Shown here: in pieces, positions 27,193 through 36,858 of the stretch
Numbering within the stretch: the stretch's first letter is position 1
How the letters are laid out: every line of letters begins with the position of its first letter
Source: JAFDZV01 sp964455525
GTDB lineage: Bacteria > Bacteroidota > Ignavibacteria > OLB7
Reading direction: 5' to 3'
Assembly (NCBI GenBank): GCA_964455525.1
Contig: CAYVWR010000001.1
Span: 992,001 to 1,056,000, forward strand
Length of the DNA: 64,000 bases
Translations under genes and position numbers: made by a program
Notes under the pieces: model-generated
Databases searched by the model: none
Seen by the model: the letters and a program-made list of their open reading frames with translations, nothing else
What the model was told of the DNA's origin: nothing

Positions 27193-28827
27193 ATGATGCA
27201 TTTGTTCGGCCGTTACCTCCCCACGTTTTTCCTCGCATTTCTCTGTGCCACGGTGATACTCCCGATCGTTGTGCCGGATGGGGGGACCATGCTATTTGCG
27301 CAGAAGGCGACAAAAAAAACAAAATCGAAATCGAAGCCAGCAGGAAAACCGGAGCGTACAGGAACAACCCTCAAGCAGGGGAAAAAGGGAACAAAGCAGA
27401 GCCGATCCACAAAACAGGCTCGTACAGCCAAGCCAAGCCAGCGGAAACGTGACAGGATCACCGGCCATGCAGCCGTCGCGATCGCCCCTCGCCATCAGAT
27501 TCTTCCTGACTCCACCGTCATGGTGGAGATCGCCCAGGGCGTTTCGCATCGCTGGATCACCACGGTAGGGAAACAGGTAGTCAATGTGCTGGCGGTGGAT
27601 CTGAAGAGCGGCGCACGCATCAGGAGTTTCAAGGCTCATGAACGGTACGATGGGCTGCAAAACGCATCGGATATCGCATATATGGCCGGGAGCATCCTCA
27701 AGGATACCGTGCTTGCCGCGACCAATGCCAGCTTCTGGCGCGCAGGCTTCAATTCCCCGATCGGCGCCACCATCGTCGATGGCGAGGTGGTAGAGATGCC
27801 CGGCTATAAGCAGTGGTCGTCGCTTCTTGTCTACGACGATGGCACAGCCGGAATCGACCGCATCACGCTTCGCGGAGAGATATTCTGGCGCCATCGCCGC
27901 CGCCCGGTAGAAGGGGTGAACCGACGTGCCAGGGATGAAAACGGCATCGTGGTCTACAACCGATATTATGGCGATTCGTTGCCGCGAGGATCGCGCAAGA
28001 ACGACAGCGCCATCATCGCCGAGGCATTTGCCAACAAGGTAGGAGCCGATATCGGCGATGATACCGAGGGAGAGGGAATTGATACGGCCGCGCTGATTCG
28101 GAGCTACCGCGAGAGCAAGGTGCTGGAGGACCGGGAGCATCCCGGCCTGAAAATCGCTTGCGTCCCGCTCCGCCCACGGCATAAACGCGATCCGATCCTG
28201 CCACCGCGCATTGATGATACGATGCGGCTTATGGTGGTAGCGGTGGACACCGGCGTGGTGGCAATGCCACCGAACGGCTATGTGTTTTCGCTTGGCGATG
28301 CTGCCGAATGGTTCACGGTGGTACAGCCGGGGGATACCATCTCCCTCTTGTATAGCATCTCGCCACGGCAGGCAAAGCCTGTACGCGATGTGCTCACCGG
28401 CACCCCCCGTATCGTCCGCGATGGCAAAGCAGGCCCGGAGCAGGAGATCGAAGGCTCCAAGGCCCGCCGCTTTGTCGATGGAAAGCTCTCCCGCACAGCA
28501 GTCGGCATCTCGCGCAATGGCGACTCGCTCTTCCTTGTCACTGTCAACAGCCCGAGCAGTTCCCAGCAGACCACCGGCATGTCGCTGTGGCAACTGGCAG
28601 CATTTATGGAATCGATAGGCGCATACCAGGCGTTGAATTTCGATGGTGGCGGCTCGGCATCCATGTCGATACAAGGAACCATGATAAGCCGTCAGGGACA
28701 AAGCCCAACCAGCCGCCGGGTAAGCAATGCCGTGCTTGTGGTACGTCCATTCCAGGAAAAGCAGGCCAGACGAAAGACAGTCGCCCGCCCCTCGCCCGGA
28801 ACACAGGCAGAAAAGAATGAGCCATAA
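27193..28827 (+). CDS. Secreted phosphodiester glycosidase (NAGPA/DUF2233) family protein
   Basis: Starting at ATG 27193 (a second ATG follows directly), the protein has 544 residues. A signal peptide ends near MLFAQ. A very basic Lys/Arg/Thr/Ser-rich linker (about residues 37-90) follows. The rest is the NAGPA domain: 'VLAVDLKSGARI', 'TNASFW...PIGATIVDGEVV', 'GISRNGDSLFLVTV' and the hallmark 'ALNFDGGGSASM' near residue 480. Related proteins remove N-acetylglucosamine from phosphodiester-linked sugars or act on exopolysaccharides. Residues about 250-320 form an insertion between the two halves. No T9SS sorting domain is present. Confidence 0.82.
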   Translation: MMHLFGRYLPTFFLAFLCATVILPIVVPDGGTMLFAQKATKKTKSKSKPAGKPERTGTTLKQGKKGTKQSRSTKQARTAKPSQRKRDRITGHAAVAIAPRHQILPDSTVMVEIAQGVSHRWITTVGKQVVNVLAVDLKSGARIRSFKAHERYDGLQNASDIAYMAGSILKDTVLAATNASFWRAGFNSPIGATIVDGEVVEMPGYKQWSSLLVYDDGTAGIDRITLRGEIFWRHRRRPVEGVNRRARDENGIVVYNRYYGDSLPRGSRKNDSAIIAEAFANKVGADIGDDTEGEGIDTAALIRSYRESKVLEDREHPGLKIACVPLRPRHKRDPILPPRIDDTMRLMVVAVDTGVVAMPPNGYVFSLGDAAEWFTVVQPGDTISLLYSISPRQAKPVRDVLTGTPRIVRDGKAGPEQEIEGSKARRFVDGKLSRTAVGISRNGDSLFLVTVNSPSSSQQTTGMSLWQLAAFMESIGAYQALNFDGGGSASMSIQGTMISRQGQSPTSRRVSNAVLVVRPFQEKQARRKTVARPSPGTQAEKNEP

Positions 28828-29346
28828 CCCGGCATTGCCCCTTGCTCCTGGCCGACGCCACGCGCTGCCAAAACTATCAGGCAAAGGCGCAACGCCGCGA
28901 AGTAGTGCGTTTCTTTTATGGCGACTGCATGCTCGCACACTGGTCGTTCAGCCCTATCTCGGAAACGATCAGTCTGCAACGGCCGCGCTCGCCCGGACCG
29001 GAAACGGCCCCGCCGGTCTCCGGCAGGGTTGTTATGCCGCCCCATGAAGTACGCCGGGAAACATCGGGCACGACAGGCGGCCTCTGCTATGAGCGGCTCC
29101 GCGCAGAGGGCCTTGTGGAAACCAGATCAATATTTTTTGGCAAGATGATGTAACTTTAGGGTCGCTTGAAGGTTTTGTTACGTGGTGCACAGCTACCGGG
29201 CCGCCGAGCGGCCCGATGCTATTTGTGCTTATTCCTAAACGTTATTATAAGACCGTCGAACCTCGCATGTGAAGATCTGCGGTGCTTGTACAGATGCTAC
29301 GTTACCTTGCCATCAATCGTCAACACCTGTACCAGGAGCAACATCA
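28828..29346. other. Intergenic region with one strong hairpin
   Basis: The hairpin cgggccgc/gcggcccg with a 3-base loop at 29197-29215 is the only structure I can support. Open frames here (for example 28842-29153) have no recognisable sequence. Confidence 0.45.
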
Positions 29347-31257
29347 ATGTCCATATCTCTCTCCTTACGCCGATTATCGGCTCTTGCCGTAGCGGGAATC
29401 CTTACCGCTTCGGCGGGATTGCACGCACAATTTATCATCGATGACACATATCGCGCATCGTTTCCACCCCTAGGGAAAGCCTATTTCTCGGCCACGGATC
29501 GTCCGGCCGACAAGACGGACGATCGGGGCATGCTGAGCACAGTTCCAACAAAGCTGTACAACCATGGCGATCCGACCAACGACGAGCAGTACATGCTGGA
29601 AATGGTGAACCGGGCGCGAGCAAACCCAACAGCAGAAGGAGAGCGTCTAGCCTCCGTCACCGATGCCGATCTCAGCGCTGCATACAATTACTTCAATATC
29701 AACCGCGAGAAGCTTCGGAACGATTTCAAGGCATATCCGGTACGTCCGCCGCTGGCATTCAATGCAAGCCTGATCAATGCCGCACGCAATCATAGCCGTG
29801 ATATGGACCAGAACAACTTCCAGGGCCATACCGGAAGCAACGGCTCATCGTTATCGGAACGTATGGTGGCTGCCGGATACGGCGATGGAGCATTTGCCGG
29901 AGAGAACGCCGCCGCTTACTCCAACAGTCCTTTCTACGGCCATGTATCGTTGAACGTGGACTGGGGCGAGCAGAACCAGATCGATCTGGGACACCGAAGG
30001 AACATCATGAACTTCGGCAATTTCGAGTACACCGAGATCGGCATCGGCATCATCTATAACGGGAAATCGCTTCCCCATACCGGCCCTTATGTCATCACCC
30101 AGGACTTTGGGCGCCACTCCGTCCCATTCCTGGTTGGCGTGGTCTATGAGGACAAAAACGGCAACAACTTCTATGATCCGGGCGAAGGAATCCCGGGAGT
30201 GACCATCATGCCCTCCTCGGGTGACTATTACGCCATCACATCGGCATCCGGTGGTTATGCCATCCCGGCACCGAAGTCAGGCTCATGGGGCGTTACCGCC
30301 TCCGGTGGCCCGCTTTCCACAGCGATCACCCTGAACACGACCTTCGCCGGAGATAACGTCAAGCTCGACTTCACCCCGGCAATGACGGGTGGCCCCAAGC
30401 CGGTGGCGCTTACTCTGCCCGAGGCCAATGCAACCATCACCACCGATCATGTGGAGCTTTCCTGGGAATCGCCCCAGGGCATCACGCTGTATCATCTTCA
30501 GGTAAGCCACGACGTCAATTTCACTTCGGAGCTTCTGGTGGATGACTCGACGCTGACCACGGCAAGCTATGCGATGCACGATCTGCACAACCGTAGTTAC
30601 TACTACTGGCGCGTGCGCGCAAAGAACGCCAGCGGCTGGAGTGTCTACAGCGAAAAGCGTCTCTTTGAGGTGGCCATGCCGCCAGCGGCCGTTACGCTGA
30701 CCTCACCGGCAGACAAATCGAATGTCACCCCAGGGACCGTCGAATTCCAGTGGACCCCCGGCGCCGAGGAGGTGGATCGCTACTGGTTCGAGATCGCGAC
30801 CGATCCTCAGATGAGCAATCTGTTGAGCTTCGACTCGACGGTATCGAGCGCATGGTGGAGCGTCAGCAATCTGGCAGACGGCACCACCTACTACTGGCGT
30901 GTCAAGGCTGGAAGCAGCGCAGGATGGGGGCCATTCTCCGACATCTGGAGCGTCTCGGCCAGCACTTCCGGCGTCCTTGGCGAAACCGCCAACTCCGCCT
31001 TCAGGCTCTCGGCCAACACCCCGAACCCGTTCTCGGCGTCCACGCTCATCTCCTTCCATCTACACGAGGCGCAGAACGTCACACTTTCGGTTGTCAACAA
31101 TCTCGGCCAGCAGGTCGAACTCCTGCTCTCGGAGAAGCTCACTGCCGGCGAACACCAGGTACGCTGGAATCCGGAAGGGATGCAGAGCGGAGTATACTAT
31201 TACCAGCTTCGGGCAGGGGATCGTACCGAAACCCGTTCCATGATCCTTGCACGATAG
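29347..31257 (+). CDS. Secreted CAP/SCP-domain protein with FN3 domains and T9SS sorting domain
   Basis: ATG 29347 starts a signal peptide (LSALAVAGILTASAGLHAQ) and gives 636 residues. A CAP domain covers about residues 75-255 ('YMLEMVNRARANPTAEG', 'HSRDMDQNNFQGHTG', 'GENAAAY', 'LGHRRNIMN'), with the two histidines of the CAP cavity. A carboxypeptidase-regulatory/SdrB-like strand unit follows ('DKNGNNFYDPGEGIPGV'), then two FN3-like domains with 'YYYWRVRA' and 'YYWRVKA'. The last 85 residues are a T9SS sorting domain ('NTPNPFSASTLISF...GVYYYQLRAG'). CAP proteins bind lipids or act in cell-wall or host interaction; the substrate here is unknown. It is the third T9SS cargo in the window. Confidence 0.9.
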   Translation: MSISLSLRRLSALAVAGILTASAGLHAQFIIDDTYRASFPPLGKAYFSATDRPADKTDDRGMLSTVPTKLYNHGDPTNDEQYMLEMVNRARANPTAEGERLASVTDADLSAAYNYFNINREKLRNDFKAYPVRPPLAFNASLINAARNHSRDMDQNNFQGHTGSNGSSLSERMVAAGYGDGAFAGENAAAYSNSPFYGHVSLNVDWGEQNQIDLGHRRNIMNFGNFEYTEIGIGIIYNGKSLPHTGPYVITQDFGRHSVPFLVGVVYEDKNGNNFYDPGEGIPGVTIMPSSGDYYAITSASGGYAIPAPKSGSWGVTASGGPLSTAITLNTTFAGDNVKLDFTPAMTGGPKPVALTLPEANATITTDHVELSWESPQGITLYHLQVSHDVNFTSELLVDDSTLTTASYAMHDLHNRSYYYWRVRAKNASGWSVYSEKRLFEVAMPPAAVTLTSPADKSNVTPGTVEFQWTPGAEEVDRYWFEIATDPQMSNLLSFDSTVSSAWWSVSNLADGTTYYWRVKAGSSAGWGPFSDIWSVSASTSGVLGETANSAFRLSANTPNPFSASTLISFHLHEAQNVTLSVVNNLGQQVELLLSEKLTAGEHQVRWNPEGMQSGVYYYQLRAGDRTETRSMILAR

Positions 31258-31302
31258 CGCTATGATGCCCCACCCGTAAACCGGGAGGCAGGACGCTCCA
31301 CA

Positions 31303-31331
31303 CAGCCGGGTTGTCGATGACAACCCGGCTG
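31303..31331 (+). terminator. Terminator after the CAP-domain protein gene
   Basis: A perfect 13-bp stem, cagccgggttgtc/gacaacccggctg, with a 3-base loop, 45 bases after the stop codon and followed by TTCTCGTT. Confidence 0.8.
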
Positions 31332-31434
31332 TTCTCGTTAGTGCCCCCTCCCGCCATGCCTGCATGAAAGGCAGGTTGCCACCGGATAGTTATCTTATCG
31401 GCTGAACGCAGAGCGGAATATCAACGAGGCACGC

Positions 31435-32436
31435 ATGGGATCTGATCTGGACTCTTTGAAAAATTTCAGTGAGCTGACCCCCGACACGGTGATCGATCTG
31501 GCGGAGAAATCGCTTGGCGAGCGATGTGCAAGCTTGTGCAGACCACTCAACAGCTATATCAACCGGGTATACGAGCTTCAGAAGGAAAACGGAGAAGGGG
31601 TTATCATCAAGTTCTATCGTCCCGGACGCTGGGACAGGCTGGCGCTTGAGGATGAACATGAATTTCTCCTGGAGCTGGCCGAACAGGAGATACCGGTGAT
31701 AGCGCCGCTCACCCTGGCCGATGGGGGGTCGATACACGAGTACCGGGGCACCTACTATACGATCTTCCCCAAAAAGCTTGGACGAGGCATCGACGAACCG
31801 ACCGACGAGCAATGGGAGGAGCTGGGGCGGCTTCTGGCACGCGTGCATAACGTAGGCGCAGTTCATCCACCGCAGAACCGCATCGTCATGTCGCCGGAGC
31901 ACTCGATGCTCGACAACATCCAGTATATCCTCGACTCCGGGTCGGTGCCACGCGAGTTTCGGAAGGAGTACCAGGAGACGGCGCTGGAGGTAGAACGGAT
32001 GATCGAGCCGATGTTCCAAACTATCGACATGATCCGTATCCACGGCGACTGCCATCAGGCCAATATCGTCTATCGTCCTGGCGAATCGTTCTACCTGATC
32101 GATTTCGACGATATGGCCATCGGCCCCCCTGTGCAGGACTTCTGGATGCTCCTCCCCGATTACGGACGGAAATCGTTGATGGAGATCGACTTCTTCCTTG
32201 AGGGGTACCAGACGTTCCGCGAATTCGATCGGCGATGGCTGAAGCTGATCGAGCCTCTCCGTGCCATGCGCTATATCCATTATACGGCATGGTGCGCCGC
32301 ACAGATCGCCGATGGCGGCTTTGCCAAGGTAGCCCCCGGCTGGGGAACCCCCTCGTACTGGCGGCAAGAGATCAAGGATCTGAAGATCCAGCAGGACGAG
32401 ATTGCGGCAAGCCAGACCGCGTTCTGGGGAATGTAG
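31435..32436 (+). CDS. srkA: Stress response kinase A (SrkA/YihE family)
   Basis: A 333-residue aminoglycoside-phosphotransferase-fold protein kinase. The ATP-binding Lys sits in 'VIIKFYRPGRW' (about residue 60). The catalytic loop is 'RIHGDCHQANIVYR' (about residues 200-213), and the metal-binding Asp lies in 'LIDFDDMAIGP'. The 'KFYRPGRWD' and 'DDMAIGPPVQDFWML' segments are diagnostic of the SrkA/YihE family, which protects cells against envelope stress and stress-induced death in E. coli. It is the first of four same-strand genes with short gaps (73, 33 and 62 bases). Confidence 0.92.
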   Translation: MGSDLDSLKNFSELTPDTVIDLAEKSLGERCASLCRPLNSYINRVYELQKENGEGVIIKFYRPGRWDRLALEDEHEFLLELAEQEIPVIAPLTLADGGSIHEYRGTYYTIFPKKLGRGIDEPTDEQWEELGRLLARVHNVGAVHPPQNRIVMSPEHSMLDNIQYILDSGSVPREFRKEYQETALEVERMIEPMFQTIDMIRIHGDCHQANIVYRPGESFYLIDFDDMAIGPPVQDFWMLLPDYGRKSLMEIDFFLEGYQTFREFDRRWLKLIEPLRAMRYIHYTAWCAAQIADGGFAKVAPGWGTPSYWRQEIKDLKIQQDEIAASQTAFWGM

Positions 32437-32509
32437 AACCCAAACGGATGCCGATGGAGCCGCAGAGCATGCCGGCATCCCCTCACCATAGCACAATCAG
32501 CAGGACCGT

Positions 32510-33274
32510 ATGCCCAGTACTCTCTTCGACCTGACCGGAACGGTTGCCCTTGTCACGGGGGCCTCGCGTGGGCTTGGTGCAGCAGCGGCCACAGCGCTTG
32601 CCGAGGCCGGAGCCGATCTTGTGCTGATCGGGCGCGAGCCTGGCACGCTCGCCGCCCGACAGGAACAACTGCAAGCGCATGGCATTCAAACCCATGCAAT
32701 ACGTTGCGATATGGGGGTGCCGGACGAAATCCGCCGTGCTGCCGCCGAAGCAACCGAACGATTTGGCAGAATCGATATCCTGGTGAACAATGCCGGCATC
32801 ATTCGCCGCGCCGCTGCCGAGGCCTACGCACTGGAGGACTGGAACGATGTCCTGGCGGTTGATCTCACCGGGCCATTCCTGATGGCACAGCAGATCGGAC
32901 GAGGCATGATCGAACGCGGTTCCGGCAAGATCATCAACATCGCCTCGCTTCTCTGCTACAGCGGCGGGCTTAACGTCGTGGCCTACACCGCAGCCAAAAG
33001 CGCCCTGGCAGGGATCACACGTGCGCTGGCAAACGAGTGGGCGCGCCACGGCGTGAATGTCAATGCTATCGCACCCGGCTATTTTCGCACGGAGGCAACC
33101 GAAGCGCTTCAGAACAACCCCGAGCGCACCAGGGCGCTTCTGGCCCGTATCCCGGCCGGACGCTGGGGAGAGCGGGATGATCTGAAGGGGGCCATCCTTT
33201 TTCTCGCCTCCCGCGCCAGCAACTATGTGCACGGCCATATCCTCGCCGTCGATGGCGGATGGATGGCAGCATAG
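32510..33274 (+). CDS. SDR oxidoreductase, 2-deoxy-D-gluconate 3-dehydrogenase (KduD)-like
   Basis: A 254-residue classical short-chain dehydrogenase. The cofactor motif is 'TGASRGLG' (residues 17-24). NNAG is followed by IIRR, and the catalytic Ser-Tyr-Lys appears as 'IASLL' and 'YTAAKSA'. 'NEWARHGVNVNAIAPGYFRT', 'RIPAGRWGE' and the final 'AVDGGW' agree closely with KduD, the enzyme reducing 5-keto-4-deoxyuronate in pectin and uronate breakdown. No other uronate genes are nearby, so the true substrate may differ; 3-oxoacyl reductases share the fold. Confidence 0.82.
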   Translation: MPSTLFDLTGTVALVTGASRGLGAAAATALAEAGADLVLIGREPGTLAARQEQLQAHGIQTHAIRCDMGVPDEIRRAAAEATERFGRIDILVNNAGIIRRAAAEAYALEDWNDVLAVDLTGPFLMAQQIGRGMIERGSGKIINIASLLCYSGGLNVVAYTAAKSALAGITRALANEWARHGVNVNAIAPGYFRTEATEALQNNPERTRALLARIPAGRWGERDDLKGAILFLASRASNYVHGHILAVDGGWMAA

Positions 33275-33307
33275 AGGATTCAACGTCAGCAATCGTACAA
33301 TCTCTTC

Positions 33308-34045
33308 ATGATCGATATTCTTGCAATCACGGCTCACCCGGACGATATAGAACTGAACGTGGCGGGAACGCTTCTTAAAGCGAGCGACGCCGGGCGGACC
33401 TTCGCCATCTGCGATCTTACAGAGGGGGAACGCGGTTCCCGTGGCACACTCCAGACCAGGCGCGAGGAGACACGCCGCGCCAACAGAATACTCGGCATCC
33501 CCGATGAGCTTCGTATCAACCTGGGCATACCGGATGGCAATATCGAAGTCAGCAAGGAGAATATCACCAGGCTGACACGGGTGATCCGCCACCTGCGTCC
33601 CAAGGTCATTCTCTTCTCATGGGAGCACGATCGCCATCCCGACCATGAACATGGGCACCGGCTTGTACGGGAGGCCTACTTCGATGCAGGGCTTACACAG
33701 GTGCACACCGAATGGGAAGGAGAGGCACAGCAGCCACACCGTCCGAACAGGATGTACTGTTTCTTCCACACCTACGAGCGCCAGCCCGACTTCGTTATCG
33801 ACGTTACCGATCAGGTGGAACGGAAGATCGAGGCCATTGCAGCCTACGCCACGCAGTTCACCGTGCCGGGACGAGAGGACGCAATGCCCACAGGGCCACG
33901 AACATTCATCTCTCATCCCGAGTTCATCGAGTCGGCACTGGCGCGCATGCGGCACTGGGGATTTATGATCGGCGTAACCTATGGAGAGGCGTTCACAACT
34001 GTCAGCGGGCCGCTTAAGGTGAACGATCTCCTCGACACGCTCTAA
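33308..34045 (+). CDS. bshB1: Bacillithiol biosynthesis deacetylase BshB1
   Basis: A 245-residue zinc amidohydrolase of the LmbE/PIG-L fold. Zinc ligands are in 'AHPDDIE' (residues 8-14) and 'HEHGHRLV', with 'DRHPDH' preceding. The 'LTEGERGSRGT', 'LGIPDG' and 'GVTYGEAF' segments are typical of BshB1, which removes the acetyl group from GlcNAc-malate in bacillithiol synthesis. It predicts that this organism uses bacillithiol or a derivative as its low-molecular-weight thiol. bshA and bshC are not in the window. Confidence 0.93.
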   Translation: MIDILAITAHPDDIELNVAGTLLKASDAGRTFAICDLTEGERGSRGTLQTRREETRRANRILGIPDELRINLGIPDGNIEVSKENITRLTRVIRHLRPKVILFSWEHDRHPDHEHGHRLVREAYFDAGLTQVHTEWEGEAQQPHRPNRMYCFFHTYERQPDFVIDVTDQVERKIEAIAAYATQFTVPGREDAMPTGPRTFISHPEFIESALARMRHWGFMIGVTYGEAFTTVSGPLKVNDLLDTL

Positions 34046-34107
34046 CCAGGAACCGTGCAGGACCATCTGGCCATATCGACCGACACACCCCAACAGGAGA
34101 GCAGATC

Positions 34108-34905
34108 ATGATTACCGTGTTTCTAGGCGTTGCGCTTATCATCCTGGCGGCATTTCTCCACCGCTTTGCCAAACGGGCGCAGAATCATCTTCTGGAGATA
34201 CGCTTTATGGAAACATCGCCTGTGGCGGATATCATAGGCATGCGGAAATCAATTGCGGATGAGATCGGCACTGGCGGATTTAAGCAGCTTGTGGAGATCA
34301 AAGGGATCGCCGGATGTACAACGCCTCTGAAGGGGGAGCTTTCAGGCATGCCCTGCGTGTATTATGAGATGCAGGTGGAGGAACGATACGAAGAACGTTA
34401 TCGGGAACGTGATGCGCAGGGACGGGAGGTAGAGCGGACGCGCACCGGAAGCGATATCGTGGCAAGCAACAAGCAGAGCGTGCCGTTCTTTCTGGAGGAT
34501 AATGGCCACAGGATCATGATCGACCCGAAGGGGGCGCGCATGGACCTTCAGAAAACCGTCGATCGGTATGAGCCTTCGGCCAACGCAGGGGCCAGGCTCA
34601 ACATCGGATCGTTTTCGCTCGATCTGAGCACGCGCCCGGCGCGCGGGCGGCGGATTCTTGGCTATCATTATTCGGAATCGCTTCTGCCGACCGGCCGGGA
34701 TATCTTCGTGATCGGAGAGGCATGCGATACACGGGGCGATCTGACGGTGCTCTGCCCCGGCGATACGGAGAAGCCATTTATCATCTCGCTGAAATCGGAG
34801 GAGGAAATCATCAAGGGGATGCAGACAAAAGCCCGTCTGCTCATCGGCGGTGCGATCATCTGCGTGATTGGTGGCGTGGCACTGATCGTGGCCGGAATCG
34901 TATGA
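34108..34905 (+). CDS. GIDE-domain membrane protein (MUL1/MULAN-like)
   Basis: 265 residues with membrane helices at both ends (about residues 2-18 and 243-262) and a soluble domain between. That domain matches the GIDE region of the mitochondrial E3 ligase MUL1: 'VEIKGIAGCTTPLKGELSGMPCVYYEMQVEERYEE' split over residues 62-95, then 'VPFFLEDNGHRIMIDP' and 'GYHYSESLLPTGRDIFVIGEA'. The eukaryotic RING finger is absent, so no ligase activity is implied. Bacterial members are uncharacterised and may act in membrane stress. It ends the four-gene run begun by srkA. Confidence 0.8.
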   Translation: MITVFLGVALIILAAFLHRFAKRAQNHLLEIRFMETSPVADIIGMRKSIADEIGTGGFKQLVEIKGIAGCTTPLKGELSGMPCVYYEMQVEERYEERYRERDAQGREVERTRTGSDIVASNKQSVPFFLEDNGHRIMIDPKGARMDLQKTVDRYEPSANAGARLNIGSFSLDLSTRPARGRRILGYHYSESLLPTGRDIFVIGEACDTRGDLTVLCPGDTEKPFIISLKSEEEIIKGMQTKARLLIGGAIICVIGGVALIVAGIV

Positions 34906-35013
34906 TGGGGGCCTCCAGCCCCACCGCAGAGGCACGCCGGGCCGATCTCATGCACCATTATCGGCACCAGTCCCGCCTCGTAGAATGGTCCTGTGGTCGG
35001 CGGTCCCGGCGGC

Positions 35014-35832
35014 CTAGACCTTCCCTCCCCTTCTATGGTACCGCGCCCCCCGGCTCTTCACGCTGCACACCTCCAGTCCTGGATACCGAAGCGCGGTAAG
35101 CGCGCCGCCGAAGACACAGCCGGTATCAATACCGATGGCGAAGTCATGCAGATAGGGAGAGTCGTATACCTGATGCCCGAAGATCACCAACTCCGGCCCC
35201 TCATACCCTGGTGCCCAGTCTATCCGTTCTGGAAAACCTTCCGAGGTCAGGTTGCCGGTTACCGGACCATACAACGTATATGCACGGATGCGTTCAGGGC
35301 TACGCTCTGCATCAAGACCGGCACGCCACGCGGCATGGGCGACAATGGCCCGCCCGTCATCAATCCTGATAGCCCAGGGAAGCTCGCTCAGAAACTCCAG
35401 AAGCTCCTCGCGCCAGCTCTCCCGCTCCGCCTCCGGCAGCCGGTTGAACTGCGCTACGGATTCCTCCAGGCCATGTTGAATCTCCATCTTCCGCCCGCTG
35501 AGCCAGCGCAGAAACCGATCGTCGTGATTACCAACCACCGTAAGCGCATACCCTCGCGTGCAGAGCCTATGCACCAGGCGTAGCGCCTCCACGATCTTAT
35601 CGCCACGATCGACGATATCCCCCACAAAGATCACCCGTGGCCTGGCACCATCCGGCGCAGGGGGAATTGCCGGGTCGAGCAGATCGTGATGCCCAAGCTT
35701 TGTCAGAAGCTCGGCAAGTTCGTCGTAGCATCCATGTACATCACCTATCACATCACACACCTGTACATCGCGACGATCATGGATGCGTGGATGCGGAGGC
35801 AGGCTCCGCTCGTAAGTGTGCGTCGAGTCCAT
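35014..35832 (-). CDS. Calcineurin-like metallophosphoesterase (PPP/diadenosine tetraphosphatase type)
   Basis: ATG 35832 gives 272 residues; the frame is open further upstream, but that part has no family sequence. The PPP-family metal motifs are complete: 'GDVHGCYDEL', 'GDIVDRGDK' and 'GNHDDRFLRW', then 'IVAHAAWR' and 'FGHQVY'. This is the PrpE/ApaH-like branch of small protein phosphatases or Ap4A hydrolases. The position is convergent with the GIDE gene (108 bases between the stops). Substrate uncertain. Confidence 0.85.
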   Translation of the reverse strand: MDSTHTYERSLPPHPRIHDRRDVQVCDVIGDVHGCYDELAELLTKLGHHDLLDPAIPPAPDGARPRVIFVGDIVDRGDKIVEALRLVHRLCTRGYALTVVGNHDDRFLRWLSGRKMEIQHGLEESVAQFNRLPEAERESWREELLEFLSELPWAIRIDDGRAIVAHAAWRAGLDAERSPERIRAYTLYGPVTGNLTSEGFPERIDWAPGYEGPELVIFGHQVYDSPYLHDFAIGIDTGCVFGGALTALRYPGLEVCSVKSRGARYHRRGGKV

Positions 35833-36348
35833 GCTGAAAGATAGCGAGAGCCGGACCGCAACAGCAACGCCCTGCCACAATGGCGTGCAATGTGCCGGGG
35901 CGTAGCATGCAAGGCCGGGGAGGGGACCGGCATGGGGGACCAGAGCCGGAACGATATCATGAATAAAAAAAAGGGAACCACCAATCCATTCCGATCGGTG
36001 GTTCCCTCCGAGAAACATCCGGCAGCATGGCCATGCAGCTACTGCTGCTCCGATGCTTCGCCGTCCACAATGCAGGAGGCCTGTGCATGGCACATCGCCT
36101 CTTCCCGCAGTACACCGGAGGTGAATCCCGGGAACCGATCCCGGGACTCACAATCCGGCATTCATCACATCCAGATCACAATCATCATCCGTCGTCACCT
36201 ATACAACCACTCAATCCTCCGAGAGCAGAACCTATCCAGACATCACAATCATCATCATATTCCCGGAGGGGGCCGCCAGGGCGATTCACACCGCCCTGCC
36301 ATCATCTACACATAGCATCATCTATATATCAGCGTCGTTATGACGCAA
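35833..36348. other. Intergenic region upstream of the phosphoesterase
   Basis: It contains the minus-strand terminator at 35964-36006. The part between 36010 and 36348 shows no gene although it is downstream of the Spy-like gene. Confidence 0.4.
35964..36006 (-). terminator. Strong intrinsic terminator on the minus strand
   Basis: gggaaccacc (35973-35982) pairs with ggtggttccc (35997-36006). Read on the minus strand it is followed directly by a run of eight T. It probably ends the transcript of the Spy-like gene at 36349-36858, although it lies some 340 bases past its stop. Confidence 0.85.
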
Positions 36349-36858
36349 TCAATCCAGATCTGTCTTGCCGCCCTGCGACTTTCCCTTCTTCCCCTTGCGC
36401 TCACCGGGCGCACGCTCCTTGCGTTCAGCCTTCATCTTCTCCAGTTCCGCACGCTGCTCGGCCGTCAACACGGCAAGGATCTGCTGATGCAGCTTCTGCT
36501 GTGCCGGACGGAGCGTTTCCATCCGCGACTTCATCTGCTCGCGGGTCGCCTGGGCATTGGCCTTGTCCTGTGCCTTTGCAGACTCCTTCATCTTTCCCCT
36601 CAAGGTCTTCATCTCCGCAAGCGCCGCCTGATTATCATTCTTGAACTGATCGCGCAGAGCCTTGATCTTCGTCTTCTGATCGGCCGACAGGTTTAAGCGC
36701 TCGATCGCTTTTCCCATCATTCCCATCATGCCGCCACGCTTGCCCTTGCCTTCGGAGGTTCCCTTCTGAGCAAGGGTTGCGGAGCTGATCATCATCATTC
36801 CAAGCAGGGCAAGACCAAGCATGCCCACGGCCATTCTGTTCTTCATCATGTTCTTCAT
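36349..36858 (-). CDS. Spy/CpxP-like periplasmic protein (LTXXQ motif)
   Basis: 169 residues with a signal peptide (GLALLGMMMISSATLAQ). The mature part is almost entirely charged helix: 'LNLSADQKTKIKALRDQFKND' (split in two stretches near residues 55-75), the LTXXQ-like 'VLTAEQRAELEKM' near residue 130, and a very basic tail (KAERKERAPGERKGKKGK). Spy and CpxP are cradle-shaped periplasmic chaperones or stress sensors. The unusual Met-rich segment after the signal (GGMMGMMGK) could also bind metal such as copper. Confidence 0.8.
   Translation of the reverse strand: MKNMMKNRMAVGMLGLALLGMMMISSATLAQKGTSEGKGKRGGMMGMMGKAIERLNLSADQKTKIKALRDQFKNDNQAALAEMKTLRGKMKESAKAQDKANAQATREQMKSRMETLRPAQQKLHQQILAVLTAEQRAELEKMKAERKERAPGERKGKKGKSQGGKTDLD

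Noticed and set aside
28842..29153. 103-codon open frame between the glycosidase and CAP-protein genes
   Set aside because: No ribosome binding site, no signal or family pattern.
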